Of a stretch of 64,000 bases of DNA, positions 9,274 to 18,663 are shown piece after piece; position 1 is the stretch's first letter; every line of letters begins with the position of its first letter. The stretch is taken from the NCBI GenBank assembly GCA_964345035.1, contig CAYFPO010000008.1, positions 1 to 64,000 on the forward strand, in the 5' to 3' direction. Source of the DNA: CAYFPO01 sp964345035 (lineage in GTDB: Bacteria; Fidelibacterota; Marinisomatia; SCGC-AAA003-L08; GCA-002704045). A model generated the notes under the pieces. The model was not told the DNA's origin and made no database searches. It saw nothing but the letters and a program-made list of their open reading frames with translations. The position numbers and the translations under genes are program-made.

Positions 9274-11892
9274 TTAGCTGAGGGAATTAAAATTTTCTTC
9301 TAATTTTGAAAGAGCTGAAGAATATTTTTTAAATTTCTCTTTTTCGTGATTAACCACATTTCCCGGAGCACGATTTACAAAATTCTCGTTATTCAATTTT
9401 CCATTCACTGCATTCAACCGACCTTTCATATCCTCAATCTGACTCCTTAATCGTTTTCTTTCCTTTTTAATATCAATAAGCCCGGAAAGTGGTATGAAAA
9501 TCTCGAGATCATGGACTACAGCAGTAGCTGACTGTCCCGGTTTTTCAATGGATTCACCAACTTCAATAGATTCCACTTTTACAAGTCTTTCCAGATAGTC
9601 TTTGTGGGAAGTCAGTATTTCCGTAGATGTAGATTGCCCTCTGACAAAAATGGATATTTTCTTACCGGGGGAAATACTCAAGTTGGTCTTTACAGTCCGT
9701 AATGAAGAAATAACATCCATAATGATTTGAATTTCTTTTTCGATCTGGGGCTGTATTTTGTCTGCATCTGATTCAGGCCAATTAGCGGTAAGCAATATTG
9801 CTTCATCTCTACAGATTGTGCTCCAAATCTCTTCCGTAATAAAGGGAGTATATGGATGAAGCAGTTTTAAAATTGATTTCAGCACATATACTGCCACCGA
9901 TCTGGCTGTATTTTTATCTGATTCATTTTCACCATACAGACGGGTTTTGGAAAATTCAATATACCAGTCACAAAAATCACTCCATACAAAATCGTATACG
10001 AGTTTAACTGCTTCATTCAATCGGTATTGAGCATAAGCATTATCCACATTTTCGATGGTGTTGTTCAATCTGGAAATTATCCATAGATCCGTCTTATCCA
10101 ATTTTGTTGAGCCAAATACCAGTTCGTCTGGTGGTCCATCCAGATTCATCTGAACAAATCGTGCAGAATTCCAAAGCTTATTCATAAAATTCCTACCCTG
10201 TTCGATCCGGTCTTCAGTGAATAGAATATCAGATCCCTGTGGTGCAATCAGGAGCATTCCCACCCGCAATGCATCTGCTCCAAACTGTTCTATGAGATCC
10301 AGAGGATCGGGGGAATTTCCCAAACTTTTACTCATTTTTCTTCCCAGCTTATCCCTGACAATGCCGGTAAAATACACATTGGTAAATGGAATTTCATCTT
10401 CAAAATACAAACCTGCCATGATCATTCTTGCAACCCAGAAAAAAATGATATCCGGCCCGGTCACCAAATCCTGAGTAGGATAGAAAGTCTTCAGATCATT
10501 GGATTTCTTTGGCCATCCCAGAGTAGCGATGGGCCAAAGCCAGGAAGAAAACCATGTATCTAACACATCTTGATCCTGTTTCCAACCGTCACCATCCGGT
10601 GGATTCAGTCCGCAGTAAATCTCTTCATTTTTGTACCAAACGGGAATTCGGTGGCCCCACAAGAGCTGCCGGGAAATACACCAATCTCTGATATTCCCTA
10701 GCCAGTGATTATAGGTCTTAACCCACCGATCAGGGTAAAATTTTACGTTATCGTCCTCCACTGCCTTCAAAGCCTTTTCTGCAAGTGGTTTCATTTTCAG
10801 AAACCACTGTTTGGAAAGATATGGCTCAACCACTGCATCCGTCCGTTCGGAATAACCAATGTTGTGAGTGTATTCTTCAATTTTTTCGAAAAGACCCAGA
10901 GATTTGATCTCCTCCACCACTTTTTCTCTTGCCTCATCTCTGGTTAATCCGTGATACTGACTGGGTGTATTCTCATTCATTGTTGCATTGGGGTGCATCA
11001 CGTTGATTATTTCCAACTGATGCGTTTCTCCCATCATAAAATCATTGGGATCGTGAGCCGGTGTAACTTTCACACAACCGGTACCAAATTCCATATCCAC
11101 AAATTCATCGGCAAATATGGGTATTTCCCGGTTCACAATGGGGAGTATGACAGTCTTTCCGACCAATCCACTGTAGCGGCCATCTTTGGGATTCACAGCA
11201 ACCCCTGTATCGCCCAGCATAGTTTCCGGTCTGGTTGTTGCAACAATCAGGTATTCTTCAGAATCCTTGATGGGATACCTGAAATGCCAGAGATGTCCCT
11301 GTGTTTCTTTATAAATGACTTCTTCTTCGGAAAGTGCTGTCAATCCAACCGGATCCCAGTTGATGATGCGTTCACCTCGGTAGATAAGTCCATCGTTATA
11401 CAATCTCACAAAACATTCAAGGACTGCATTTGAATAATCCTCATCCATTGTAAACTTTTCTCTACTCCAGTCACAGGAACATCCCAGTTTTTTTAACTGT
11501 TTGATGATTGTACCGCCATATTTCTCTTTCCACTCCCATGCATGCTTCAGAAACTCTTCTCTGCCAATTTTCAGTTTATCTGTCCCCTGATCTTTCAGCA
11601 TTTTGGTAACTTTTGCCTCTGTAGCAATGGATGCATGATCAGTGCCGGGCAGCCAAAGTGTATTTTTACCCTGCATTCTTGCCCTACGGATGAGTACATC
11701 CTGAATGGTGTTATTTAATACATGCCCGATTGTGAGAATCCCGGTCACATTTGGTGGAGGAATCATAATGGTAAAAGATTCCTGCTCAGAATTAATATCA
11801 GGTGAAAATTTACCGGAATTCTCCCAGGCAGCATACCATTTTTCTTCCACACTGGATGGATCATATACTTTTGTAAGCTCTATACCGGACAC
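9274..11892 (-). CDS. valS: valyl-tRNA synthetase
   Basis: This is a class I synthetase of about 872 residues. It has PPNVTG before the HIGH position, the editing-domain GTDHASIATEAKV and TTRPETMLGD, KMSKS (RKMSKSLGN near 517), an anticodon-binding domain, and the C-terminal coiled-coil arm (RKRLRSQIEDMKGRLN) typical of ValRS. The HIGH motif reads TIGH. No ATG is available: the longest frame starts at a TTG (11943) without a ribosome-binding site, so I prefer the GTG at 11892, preceded by GAAAGAAC and just before LTKVYDPSSVEEKW. It leads an operon with recG and is divergent from miaA. Confidence 0.95.
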   Translation of the reverse strand: MSGIELTKVYDPSSVEEKWYAAWENSGKFSPDINSEQESFTIMIPPPNVTGILTIGHVLNNTIQDVLIRRARMQGKNTLWLPGTDHASIATEAKVTKMLKDQGTDKLKIGREEFLKHAWEWKEKYGGTIIKQLKKLGCSCDWSREKFTMDEDYSNAVLECFVRLYNDGLIYRGERIINWDPVGLTALSEEEVIYKETQGHLWHFRYPIKDSEEYLIVATTRPETMLGDTGVAVNPKDGRYSGLVGKTVILPIVNREIPIFADEFVDMEFGTGCVKVTPAHDPNDFMMGETHQLEIINVMHPNATMNENTPSQYHGLTRDEAREKVVEEIKSLGLFEKIEEYTHNIGYSERTDAVVEPYLSKQWFLKMKPLAEKALKAVEDDNVKFYPDRWVKTYNHWLGNIRDWCISRQLLWGHRIPVWYKNEEIYCGLNPPDGDGWKQDQDVLDTWFSSWLWPIATLGWPKKSNDLKTFYPTQDLVTGPDIIFFWVARMIMAGLYFEDEIPFTNVYFTGIVRDKLGRKMSKSLGNSPDPLDLIEQFGADALRVGMLLIAPQGSDILFTEDRIEQGRNFMNKLWNSARFVQMNLDGPPDELVFGSTKLDKTDLWIISRLNNTIENVDNAYAQYRLNEAVKLVYDFVWSDFCDWYIEFSKTRLYGENESDKNTARSVAVYVLKSILKLLHPYTPFITEEIWSTICRDEAILLTANWPESDADKIQPQIEKEIQIIMDVISSLRTVKTNLSISPGKKISIFVRGQSTSTEILTSHKDYLERLVKVESIEVGESIEKPGQSATAVVHDLEIFIPLSGLIDIKKERKRLRSQIEDMKGRLNAVNGKLNNENFVNRAPGNVVNHEKEKFKKYSSALSKLEENFNSLS

Positions 11893-12111
11893 AGTTGTTC
11901 TTTCAAATTGAATTGAATTATTAAGTGGATTTGCATAGCCCAAAGTTTAGGGTGATTTCGGTGTTTACTTAAAGGTGGAAATTTGTGAATTTATCTTCCA
12001 TCAATAAAATTATAGATTTTTAAAAATATTGTTATTTTTGATACTTGTAAATTACTTCCATCAATTTTATTTAAGATTGTTACGATTAATTAACTCAAAT
12101 GAATTCAAACT

Positions 12112-13053
12112 ATGAATGATAAACAAAATTTTTCCGTTGATCTAATCATCATTCTTGGTGCTACAGCAACAGGTAAAACACGTTTAGCAGTAAAAATTGC
12201 TGGTGCTCTGAACGGAGAGATCATTTCTGCAGACTCCCGACAGGTTTATAGAAAATTGGATATTGGAACCGGGAAGGATTATGATGACTATTTTATAGCA
12301 GGAAAAACCATTCCCTATCACCTAATTGATATTTTGGATCCTGAAGAAAATTATTCTGTATATCAATTTCAAAAAGATTTTAAGACAGTTTTTGAGAAAA
12401 TAACCAAAAAAGGGAAACAACCCATCCTCTGCGGAGGAACCGGATTGTATATTGAATCTGTGTTGCTGGATTATCCCCTGTCCGGTTTCCCACCTGATTT
12501 TCAACTGCGGGAAGAATTGGAATCCAAGAATATCAGTGAATTACTTGAATTAGCAGGAATTGAATTCAATGAAAATACCAATGAATCAGAAAGAAATAAT
12601 AAACGAAGGATAATTCGGTTTATAGAGAAATCAGTTTATAACCCCAAATCGGCAGTACAGCATATAAAAATTGACTCAGTATTCGTTTTGGGAATTGATT
12701 TACCCAGAGATATCATCCGTAGGAAAATTTCAGATAGATTGAACTACCGCCTGAAGAATGGATTAATAGAAGAAGTAGAACAATTGGTTCAGCAGGGATT
12801 GGTGTTTGAACGATTGGACTATTTTGGATTGGAATATCGTTTTATAGCAAAATTTCTACAGGGACAAATATCCAGAACTGAGCTGCAGGAAAAACTTGGT
12901 ACAGCTATACATCAATTTGCCAAACGTCAATTATCATGGTTCAGAAGGATGGAAAGACGGGGAATAAAAATACATTGGATACCTAATGGTGATTTTGAAA
13001 TTGCTATTAAAACCATCTATGATAATACAGTTCTGACAGAAGAAAAACCGTGA
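12112..13053 (+). CDS. miaA: tRNA dimethylallyltransferase
   Basis: The 313-residue product matches MiaA throughout. It has the P-loop GATATGKT, SADSRQVYRKLDIGTGK, the substrate segment PYHLIDILDPEENYSVYQF, CGGTGLYIES, and the C-terminal QFAKRQLSWFRR. MiaA transfers dimethylallyl to A37 of tRNAs that read UNN codons. The stop overlaps the GTG start of the next gene (GTGA), so the two are translationally coupled. The divergent gap with valS (11893-12111) is very AT-rich and must hold both promoters. Confidence 0.96.
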   Translation: MNDKQNFSVDLIIILGATATGKTRLAVKIAGALNGEIISADSRQVYRKLDIGTGKDYDDYFIAGKTIPYHLIDILDPEENYSVYQFQKDFKTVFEKITKKGKQPILCGGTGLYIESVLLDYPLSGFPPDFQLREELESKNISELLELAGIEFNENTNESERNNKRRIIRFIEKSVYNPKSAVQHIKIDSVFVLGIDLPRDIIRRKISDRLNYRLKNGLIEEVEQLVQQGLVFERLDYFGLEYRFIAKFLQGQISRTELQEKLGTAIHQFAKRQLSWFRRMERRGIKIHWIPNGDFEIAIKTIYDNTVLTEEKP

Positions 13054-14195
13054 GCACGGTAATTAAATCTTATTTGAAAAAAAGGGCTGAACGGGAGCCC
13101 TGGCAGTTAAAAAATCAGCCTAAAAAGAGGAAATACCAATTCGTAATCTGTATTCCGGCATTTGCAGAGGCAGAATACTTACCATATACCTTACAAAGTA
13201 TTTCCGCACAGGACAAACAACTTCTAGAAAATACAATTGTCATTATTGTTATCAATAACGGACCGAATCCCGAACCAGACATACTTAGAAATAACACAGT
13301 AACCGAACAAATAGTCTTGAATAATCGTTGGGGTTTTGAAGTAGTCCCTGTGGATGCCTACTCAAGAGGAAATGATCTTCCAATAAAATATGCTGGAGTG
13401 GGTCTTGCTAGAAAAATCGGGTTTGATCTTGCACTCCCATATACCAATGGAAGCACCATATTCTGCAGTTTGGATGCAGATACATTGATTTCATCAGATT
13501 ATTTACCAGTAATTAATAAATTTTATCAAGACAAAACTTTTATTGCCGGGGTTACAGATTTTTCACACCAGGTTCCTAAGTCTAAAGAAAAAATTAAATC
13601 GATAAAAATTTATGAAGATATTTTAAGACACATATCAAGTAAAATGAAAGATTCCGGATCACCTTATTTTTATCATTCAATTGGGTCAACAATGACCTGT
13701 CTCGCAAATGCCTATGCTGCAGTAGGTGGTATCCCCCGGAAGAAGGCAACCGAAGATTTCTATTTCCTCCAGGAATTAGCGAAATTTAAATCTGTAGGAA
13801 TAATTGAAGATACAACTGTGTATCCTTCTGCAAGAGATTCTGTGAGAGTATATCTTGGTACGGGATTTAGAATGAACCAGGTAAAAAATGGATTTGATCT
13901 GAATAAATTGAATTTTTCTGATAATTCGTTTACCATTTTAAAAAAGTGGCTTGAATTCGGTACAAAAAGTAGTAATAAAACAATACAGGAAGTTTTTATT
14001 AATTCTGGCAATATCCACGAGGAATTACCTCAATTTTTAAAATCTGAAAAAATTGAGGGTATCTGGTCCGGATTACAAAAATCATCGCCGTCCGATTACC
14101 ATTTTGAGAAACAATTTCATCGGTGGTTCGATGGTTTGAAAACATTGAGGTTATTAAAATTCTTCAGTGAAATGCAACAGGGACCCGGAGGTTAG
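13050..14195 (+). CDS. GT2-like glycosyltransferase
   Basis: The 381-residue product has a GT-A fold start (QFVICIPAFAEAEYLPYTLQ), VINNGPN in place of the usual DxSxDG, and a DxD-type metal motif SLDADTLIS. A middle helix pair around ATEDFYFLQELAK resembles the ED acceptor motif. There is no membrane segment. It starts with GTG inside the miaA stop, so it is translated with miaA, although a link to tRNA modification is not obvious. The reaction is unknown; a small-molecule or surface-polymer glycosyl transfer is possible. Confidence 0.65.
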   Translation: MSTVIKSYLKKRAEREPWQLKNQPKKRKYQFVICIPAFAEAEYLPYTLQSISAQDKQLLENTIVIIVINNGPNPEPDILRNNTVTEQIVLNNRWGFEVVPVDAYSRGNDLPIKYAGVGLARKIGFDLALPYTNGSTIFCSLDADTLISSDYLPVINKFYQDKTFIAGVTDFSHQVPKSKEKIKSIKIYEDILRHISSKMKDSGSPYFYHSIGSTMTCLANAYAAVGGIPRKKATEDFYFLQELAKFKSVGIIEDTTVYPSARDSVRVYLGTGFRMNQVKNGFDLNKLNFSDNSFTILKKWLEFGTKSSNKTIQEVFINSGNIHEELPQFLKSEKIEGIWSGLQKSSPSDYHFEKQFHRWFDGLKTLRLLKFFSEMQQGPGG

Positions 14196-14202
14196 GTCCC
14201 TG
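14178..14202 (+). terminator. hairpin at the end of the miaA unit
   Basis: CAGGGACC and GGTCCCTG form a perfect 8-bp stem around a 9-nt loop, spanning the stop codon of the glycosyltransferase gene. No T-run follows, so it is either an mRNA-stabilising hairpin or a weak terminator. The following gap to 14392 shows nothing else. Confidence 0.4.
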
Positions 14203-14392
14203 TGTATTGCGGATTCAGGAGGAAGTCGATTAGGCTTGCATAATATTATTCGCTTTTTACATAGTTTAGTTCCCATTTTTTTAATTACTGCAATTATTAT
14301 CTAAACACAGATAATTTGGAATATTTCTCCAAAGAAATTTCTTTTCAGATGTAGGAAAATAATTGTAGTCTCTTTTGTAATCTTTGCGGAAT

Positions 14393-16237
14393 ATGAGTAA
14401 TAATAATAGAAATATTACCTATTTAGATGGTATAGGTTTACATCGAGCGCTGGTTTCAGGAATTCAAAATGTTATTTCAAGACAGGATTATTTGAATAAA
14501 ATAAATGTATTTCCGGTGCCGGACAGTGATACTGGAACCAATATGGCATTTACACTCTCTGCTGTAATTGATGGAACATCCTCTAATATTCATTCCTCTG
14601 TGGGAGATATGCTCGAGGTAGTGGCAGATTCTGCTCTCGATGGAGCTCGTGGAAATTCAGGGGCTATTCTCGCACAATTTTTCCAAGGAATGAGTGACGG
14701 AAGCGAGGGTGTCAAGAAAATGACAACAAAAGAATTTTCCACTGCCATACAATTTGGTGCAAAATATGCCCACGAAGCTCTTGCTGACCCCAAGGAAGGA
14801 ACCATCCTGACTGTTTTATCTGATTTTTCTCATCATCTAGTCGATAAAATCAATGAAGGTGTATCAGATTTCATCAATCTGTTCGAATCTGGTATGAAAA
14901 TTGCAAAAGAATCATTAGATAATACACCTAATCAGTTAAGTGTTTTAAAAAAAGCCGGAGTTGTTGATGCAGGTGCACAGGGATTTGTAGATATGCTGCA
15001 GGGAATTCATAGATTCATAAAGGATGGTAATATCAAGGAACCACTTCAATCAAAACCCTCTACTGACAACATAATTAATGTTGATACAAAAGATGATGTA
15101 ACAAAAATGACTTACAGGTATTGTACTGAATGCATGGTAAAGGGAGATAATATAGATAGAAATCATCTCCGTGAAGATCTGATGGATTTTGGTGATAGTC
15201 TGGTAATTGCCGGAACTAAAAAGAAAGCTAAAATTCATATTCATGTGAATGAGCCCGCTAAAGTTTTTAAAGTGTGTGAAAGTTATGGAGACATCAGTGG
15301 ACAAAAAGCAGATGATATGTTCCACCAGCATGATACTGCATATTCCGAACACAGTGAAATTGCAATTGTAACTGATTCAGGTTCTGATATTCCAGATGAA
15401 TTAATGGATGAACTGGATATACACATTGTACCTGTCCGGTATAATTTTGGGAATAAAGGATTTGTGGATAAAGTTTCAATGACTCCGGATGAGTTTTATC
15501 AAGAAATACAAACAAATCCAAACCATCCACAAACCTCTCAGCCTACACCTGGAGATTTCCGAAGGCAATATCAATTTCTGTCAAGTCATTACCAGTCAAT
15601 TATTTCCATCCATATTCCCCGAATATTAAGTGGTACTCTCCAATCCGCTGAAACCGCATTCAAACGTATACAGCATGCCAGTGTATCAACAATAGATTCT
15701 CTGAGTATGTCAGGAGGGCAGGGTTTAATCGTCGCCTATGCTGCAGAGGCAGCCAAAAAGAATTATACCCACGATGAAATAGTTGATCTGACCCAAAGTA
15801 TAATCCCCAAGACTAAAATTTTTGCAGGAGTCTATGATTTATCCTATGCAGTGAGAGGGGGCAGAATACCAAAATATGTTAAATTGATTTCAGATATTTT
15901 TAAAATTACACCAATTCTATCTACAGCAGGTGATGGAAAAATTAAATTAGAGGGGGCATTTTGGGGAAAATCGAAGTTTGCACTCAGAATGGCAAATGCC
16001 ATTATAAGGAGATTGGATTTTGAGAAAAAATATCGTGTAGTCGTCACCCATTGTAATTGTAAAGAAAGGGGGCAGTCTTTATTGAATATTCTCAATGAAA
16101 AATTATCAAATATACATACATCTTATTTGCTGGATTGTGGAACTGCTCTTGGAGTACATGCTGGTCCTGGTTCGTTAGTTGTTGGAGTTCAGGAATATGA
16201 ATCAATAAAACCAAAAACTCTGGGAGGAAATAATTAA
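14393..16237 (+). CDS. fatty-acid kinase, FakA-FakB fusion (Dak2 + DegV)
   Basis: One 614-residue chain joins two proteins that are normally separate. The N-terminal half has the Dak2/FakA kinase domain with the metal-binding VFPVPDSDTGTNM and DGARGNSGAILAQFF, then the FakA middle domain (MTYRYCTECMV, then KIHIHVNEP). The C-terminal half is DegV/FakB, the fatty-acid carrier: IAIVTDSGSDIP, TSQPTPGDF, ISIHIPRILSGT and YAVRGGRIP. FakAB phosphorylates fatty acids to acyl-phosphate, the substrate of PlsY, which is encoded next with a 1-nt overlap (TAATG). I chose the ATG at 14393 over the TTG at 14384. Fusions of this kind are known in some lineages. Confidence 0.9.
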   Translation: MSNNNRNITYLDGIGLHRALVSGIQNVISRQDYLNKINVFPVPDSDTGTNMAFTLSAVIDGTSSNIHSSVGDMLEVVADSALDGARGNSGAILAQFFQGMSDGSEGVKKMTTKEFSTAIQFGAKYAHEALADPKEGTILTVLSDFSHHLVDKINEGVSDFINLFESGMKIAKESLDNTPNQLSVLKKAGVVDAGAQGFVDMLQGIHRFIKDGNIKEPLQSKPSTDNIINVDTKDDVTKMTYRYCTECMVKGDNIDRNHLREDLMDFGDSLVIAGTKKKAKIHIHVNEPAKVFKVCESYGDISGQKADDMFHQHDTAYSEHSEIAIVTDSGSDIPDELMDELDIHIVPVRYNFGNKGFVDKVSMTPDEFYQEIQTNPNHPQTSQPTPGDFRRQYQFLSSHYQSIISIHIPRILSGTLQSAETAFKRIQHASVSTIDSLSMSGGQGLIVAYAAEAAKKNYTHDEIVDLTQSIIPKTKIFAGVYDLSYAVRGGRIPKYVKLISDIFKITPILSTAGDGKIKLEGAFWGKSKFALRMANAIIRRLDFEKKYRVVVTHCNCKERGQSLLNILNEKLSNIHTSYLLDCGTALGVHAGPGSLVVGVQEYESIKPKTLGGNN

Positions 16238-16881
16238 TGATAACATCTTTAATAATCATTCTTGCAAGTTATTTATTAGGGTCAGTATCTGGCAGCATTC
16301 TGGTTGGAAAATTTAGAAATATTGACATCCGATCAATGGGAAGTGGAAATGCCGGGGGAACAAACGCTTTTCGTACACAAGGTTTTTTATTTGCACTACC
16401 AGTGATAATTGTTGATATAGGTAAAGGATTCGTTGCAACCCAATATTTTTCAAAGATTAGTTTTTTAGGAATTCAAGATTTCATACAGCCTGAATTGTTA
16501 CCACTGCTATGCGGTTGTGCAGCAGTGCTTGGGCATTGTTATCCGGTTTTCCATAAATTTAGGGGAGGTAAAGGTGCAGGTACAGCTATTGGCATGATGA
16601 TATCAGTATTTCCACAGACATTGGTTCCGGCTATCGGTGTATGGATACTGATTCTTATTTTATCAGGGTATGTAGGATTGGGAACTATGCTGGCAGGTAT
16701 AACTGTTGCAATTACAGCAAATTTCTTTCCACCGGAAAATGTTAATCCGTATCTGGATGAGATATCTTTGGCACTAATGGTATTTCTTATTTTTACACAC
16801 CGAAGTAATATTATCAGAATGTTAAAAGGAAATGAAAATCAATTTGAAAAGATAATGATTTTCAAAAGACGTACAAATTAG
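16237..16881 (+). CDS. plsY: acyl-phosphate:glycerol-3-phosphate acyltransferase
   Basis: The 214-residue, five- to six-helix membrane protein has all three PlsY loops: RSMGSGNAGGTNAFR, HCYPVFHKFRGGKGAGTA and IFTHRSNIIRMLKGNE. It moves the acyl group from acyl-phosphate to sn-1 of glycerol-3-phosphate, the first step of phospholipid synthesis. The ribosome-binding site GGGAGGA sits in the end of the fak fusion gene, and its ATG overlaps that gene's stop. Its own stop overlaps the stop of the convergent Omp85 gene (TTAG). Confidence 0.96.
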   Translation: MITSLIIILASYLLGSVSGSILVGKFRNIDIRSMGSGNAGGTNAFRTQGFLFALPVIIVDIGKGFVATQYFSKISFLGIQDFIQPELLPLLCGCAAVLGHCYPVFHKFRGGKGAGTAIGMMISVFPQTLVPAIGVWILILILSGYVGLGTMLAGITVAITANFFPPENVNPYLDEISLALMVFLIFTHRSNIIRMLKGNENQFEKIMIFKRRTN

Positions 16882-18161
16882 ATCCTTTTAAAACTGCTCA
16901 AATGAATTCTGGGTACGGTTGAATATGGATTAAAACCCATATCCACGCCGATATAATCTATTCCGGATAAAAACAGCCTGATACCCAATCCAAATCCTAC
17001 AATACCATTCTCCAAACTGATTTGCTGTGTATTTAATGAACCTGTTCCATAATCTGTAAATATTACACCATCCATCCCAAACTCAATACCACCATAATCT
17101 GATTTCTGTATCAAAGTAAATTGGTTCTGAACGGACACAAAAAGATAATCCTCTACTTCTATTTTATTGGAGGCCGGTATAGGATTTTCTTTAGGAACGG
17201 GTGAATAACCTCTTACCAATCCTTCACCTCCCAGATAATTCCTTTCAAATATTGGTAAATCTTTTCCTGTTTTTATTTCTCCCTGAAACGACAGGCAAAT
17301 CACCGGTTCAATTTTCCAATCATTTAATAATTTGTATGTATTGAATGTAAAACTATAATCCAGAAAAGAGCTGATTTCTTCGAATCCTTTTGAATAAAAT
17401 ATCTGGTTATACCATAACAATCCCTGAGTAGGATCATTGTAAATGTCCCGAGTATCATTTGTATAATTAATCCCTGTGAAAATATATCGATAACTGTCAA
17501 ATTCATTTAACGGTGTTGGTTCTGTATTCCCTGAATTTTCATTAACAGTAAGATCTAATTCTTCGAATCCAACGGTCACCTTAATCCTGTTTTGTAGATT
17601 TAAATAGAACCCAACCTCACCTTTCAAATATTTTAGTTTCTTATTAAAATTATACACTGCATTGGAATTCACAAAATTACCTATATCACCAGTAATAGAT
17701 ACATGATCTTCTGTAATCCAAGGATCTTGAAATCTAAGAAAATAAAACTTGTATGCACCTATTGCATATCCCAAAGAAACTCTTTCATTTAAACCTCGAA
17801 AATTAAGCATTGCAATTCCGCCACCTACTGTCCAACCATCTTTACCTTTGGCTTCTTCATAATCTATGATCGGAAATGGAATTATTCCTGGTGATTCAAC
17901 TACAGAAATTACATATGTAGAATCCTCAGGGAAAATTTTTACGGTGGAAAACAATCCCAAATTATAAATACGATTTCTGTCGTCACGTGCCATTGTGCTG
18001 TCAAATTCTCCCGGAATATTATGGTGGATTTCTCTCATAATAATTTTATCTTTGGATTTACGGTTTCCAGTTATCTCTACACTAGTTAATTCAATAGCGT
18101 CTGATAAACAGATAATAGGAAAAATAATAATGACTGGTTGAATAGTTCTGAAAAATTTCAT
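16878..18161 (-). CDS. short Omp85 (BamA/TamA-like) outer-membrane protein with one POTRA
   Basis: The product is about 427 residues. After a signal peptide (MKFFRTIQPVIIIFPIICLSDA) comes a single POTRA domain (LTSVEITGNRKSKDKIIMRE, then YNLGLFSTVKIF). A 16-strand-type barrel follows, with VGGGIAMLNFRG and the lid-loop-like YLGGEGLVRGY (the VRGY/F motif of Omp85). BamA proper has five POTRAs and about 800 residues, so this is an accessory Omp85 protein; the insertion or transport substrate is unknown. I start at the ATG at 18161, because the longer frame to 18203 runs across a terminator hairpin. It overlaps plsY by 4 nt tail to tail. Confidence 0.8.
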   Translation of the reverse strand: MKFFRTIQPVIIIFPIICLSDAIELTSVEITGNRKSKDKIIMREIHHNIPGEFDSTMARDDRNRIYNLGLFSTVKIFPEDSTYVISVVESPGIIPFPIIDYEEAKGKDGWTVGGGIAMLNFRGLNERVSLGYAIGAYKFYFLRFQDPWITEDHVSITGDIGNFVNSNAVYNFNKKLKYLKGEVGFYLNLQNRIKVTVGFEELDLTVNENSGNTEPTPLNEFDSYRYIFTGINYTNDTRDIYNDPTQGLLWYNQIFYSKGFEEISSFLDYSFTFNTYKLLNDWKIEPVICLSFQGEIKTGKDLPIFERNYLGGEGLVRGYSPVPKENPIPASNKIEVEDYLFVSVQNQFTLIQKSDYGGIEFGMDGVIFTDYGTGSLNTQQISLENGIVGFGLGIRLFLSGIDYIGVDMGFNPYSTVPRIHLSSFKRI

Positions 18162-18167
18162 AATACA

Positions 18168-18200
18168 AAAAAGCCCCGATAAATAGCAGGGCTTTTTTTT
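18168..18200 (-). terminator. intrinsic terminator after the small repeat protein
   Basis: AAAAGCCCC and GGGCTTTTTTTT form a stem around CGATAAATAGCA, with runs of T on both strands. It lies between the 75-residue protein gene and the Omp85 gene, so it should end or attenuate transcription of the former. Confidence 0.75.
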
Positions 18201-18220
18201 CAAATACCTAATCTGATGAA

Positions 18221-18448
18221 TTAACCTTTTCCTCTCGCCATTTTAGCACGGGAAACATCACCATCTTTATCGATGAAGTATAAATACCCTGATTCACGGG
18301 ATACATTTGCAGTTGCTACTTTTTCTGCGCTTCCGCCTTTTTTGTCGCCGCGAGCCATTTGGGATCTCCAAACATTACCATCTTTACCAAGGTAATACAG
18401 ATATCCTTTTTCTTTACTTACACCTGTTGTTGCTACTTTTTCAGCCAT
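18221..18448 (-). CDS. 75-residue protein made of two near-identical repeats
   Basis: The protein is an internal duplication. Residues 2-34 and 41-73 both follow AEKVAT-x-x-VS-[KR]-E-x-GYLY-[YF]-[LI]-x-KDG-[ND]-V-x-R-x-x-MARG, joined by a short DKKGGS linker. There is no signal peptide, membrane segment or cysteine, and it is basic. The ribosome-binding site AGGAGG at optimal spacing and the strong terminator directly after it suggest high expression as a single-gene unit. I recall similar tandem small proteins in uncultured FCB genomes but know no function. Each repeat ends in an aromatic/KDG/R pattern that could be a small beta hairpin. Confidence 0.85.
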   Translation of the reverse strand: MAEKVATTGVSKEKGYLYYLGKDGNVWRSQMARGDKKGGSAEKVATANVSRESGYLYFIDKDGDVSRAKMARGKG

Positions 18449-18663
18449 TTTGTTAAACCTCCTAGTTTGTTGATTGAAAAAATTTAAGTTATGATGATTA
18501 ATTCTATGAATTTCCCGTCGAGGAAACCAAGCTTTTTTCGTATTTATTCAAAAAAAACTGTGAAAATCTGGCAATTTCAGGGGTTTTCCCTCGGTATATT
18601 AGTAACTCTGATGGAGAATTCGTGATAAAATTCCTGTAATTTCACAAAATTTATGTAAATTTC

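Noticed and set aside
10951..11433. Plus-strand 160-codon frame opposite valS
   Set aside because: It lies wholly inside the conserved valS coding sequence on the other strand and has a Cys/His-rich composition typical of a shadow frame.
11893..11943. Longer valS from a TTG start
   Set aside because: No ribosome-binding site, and ValRS proteins begin close to the YDPSSVEEKW segment; the GTG at 11892 fits better.
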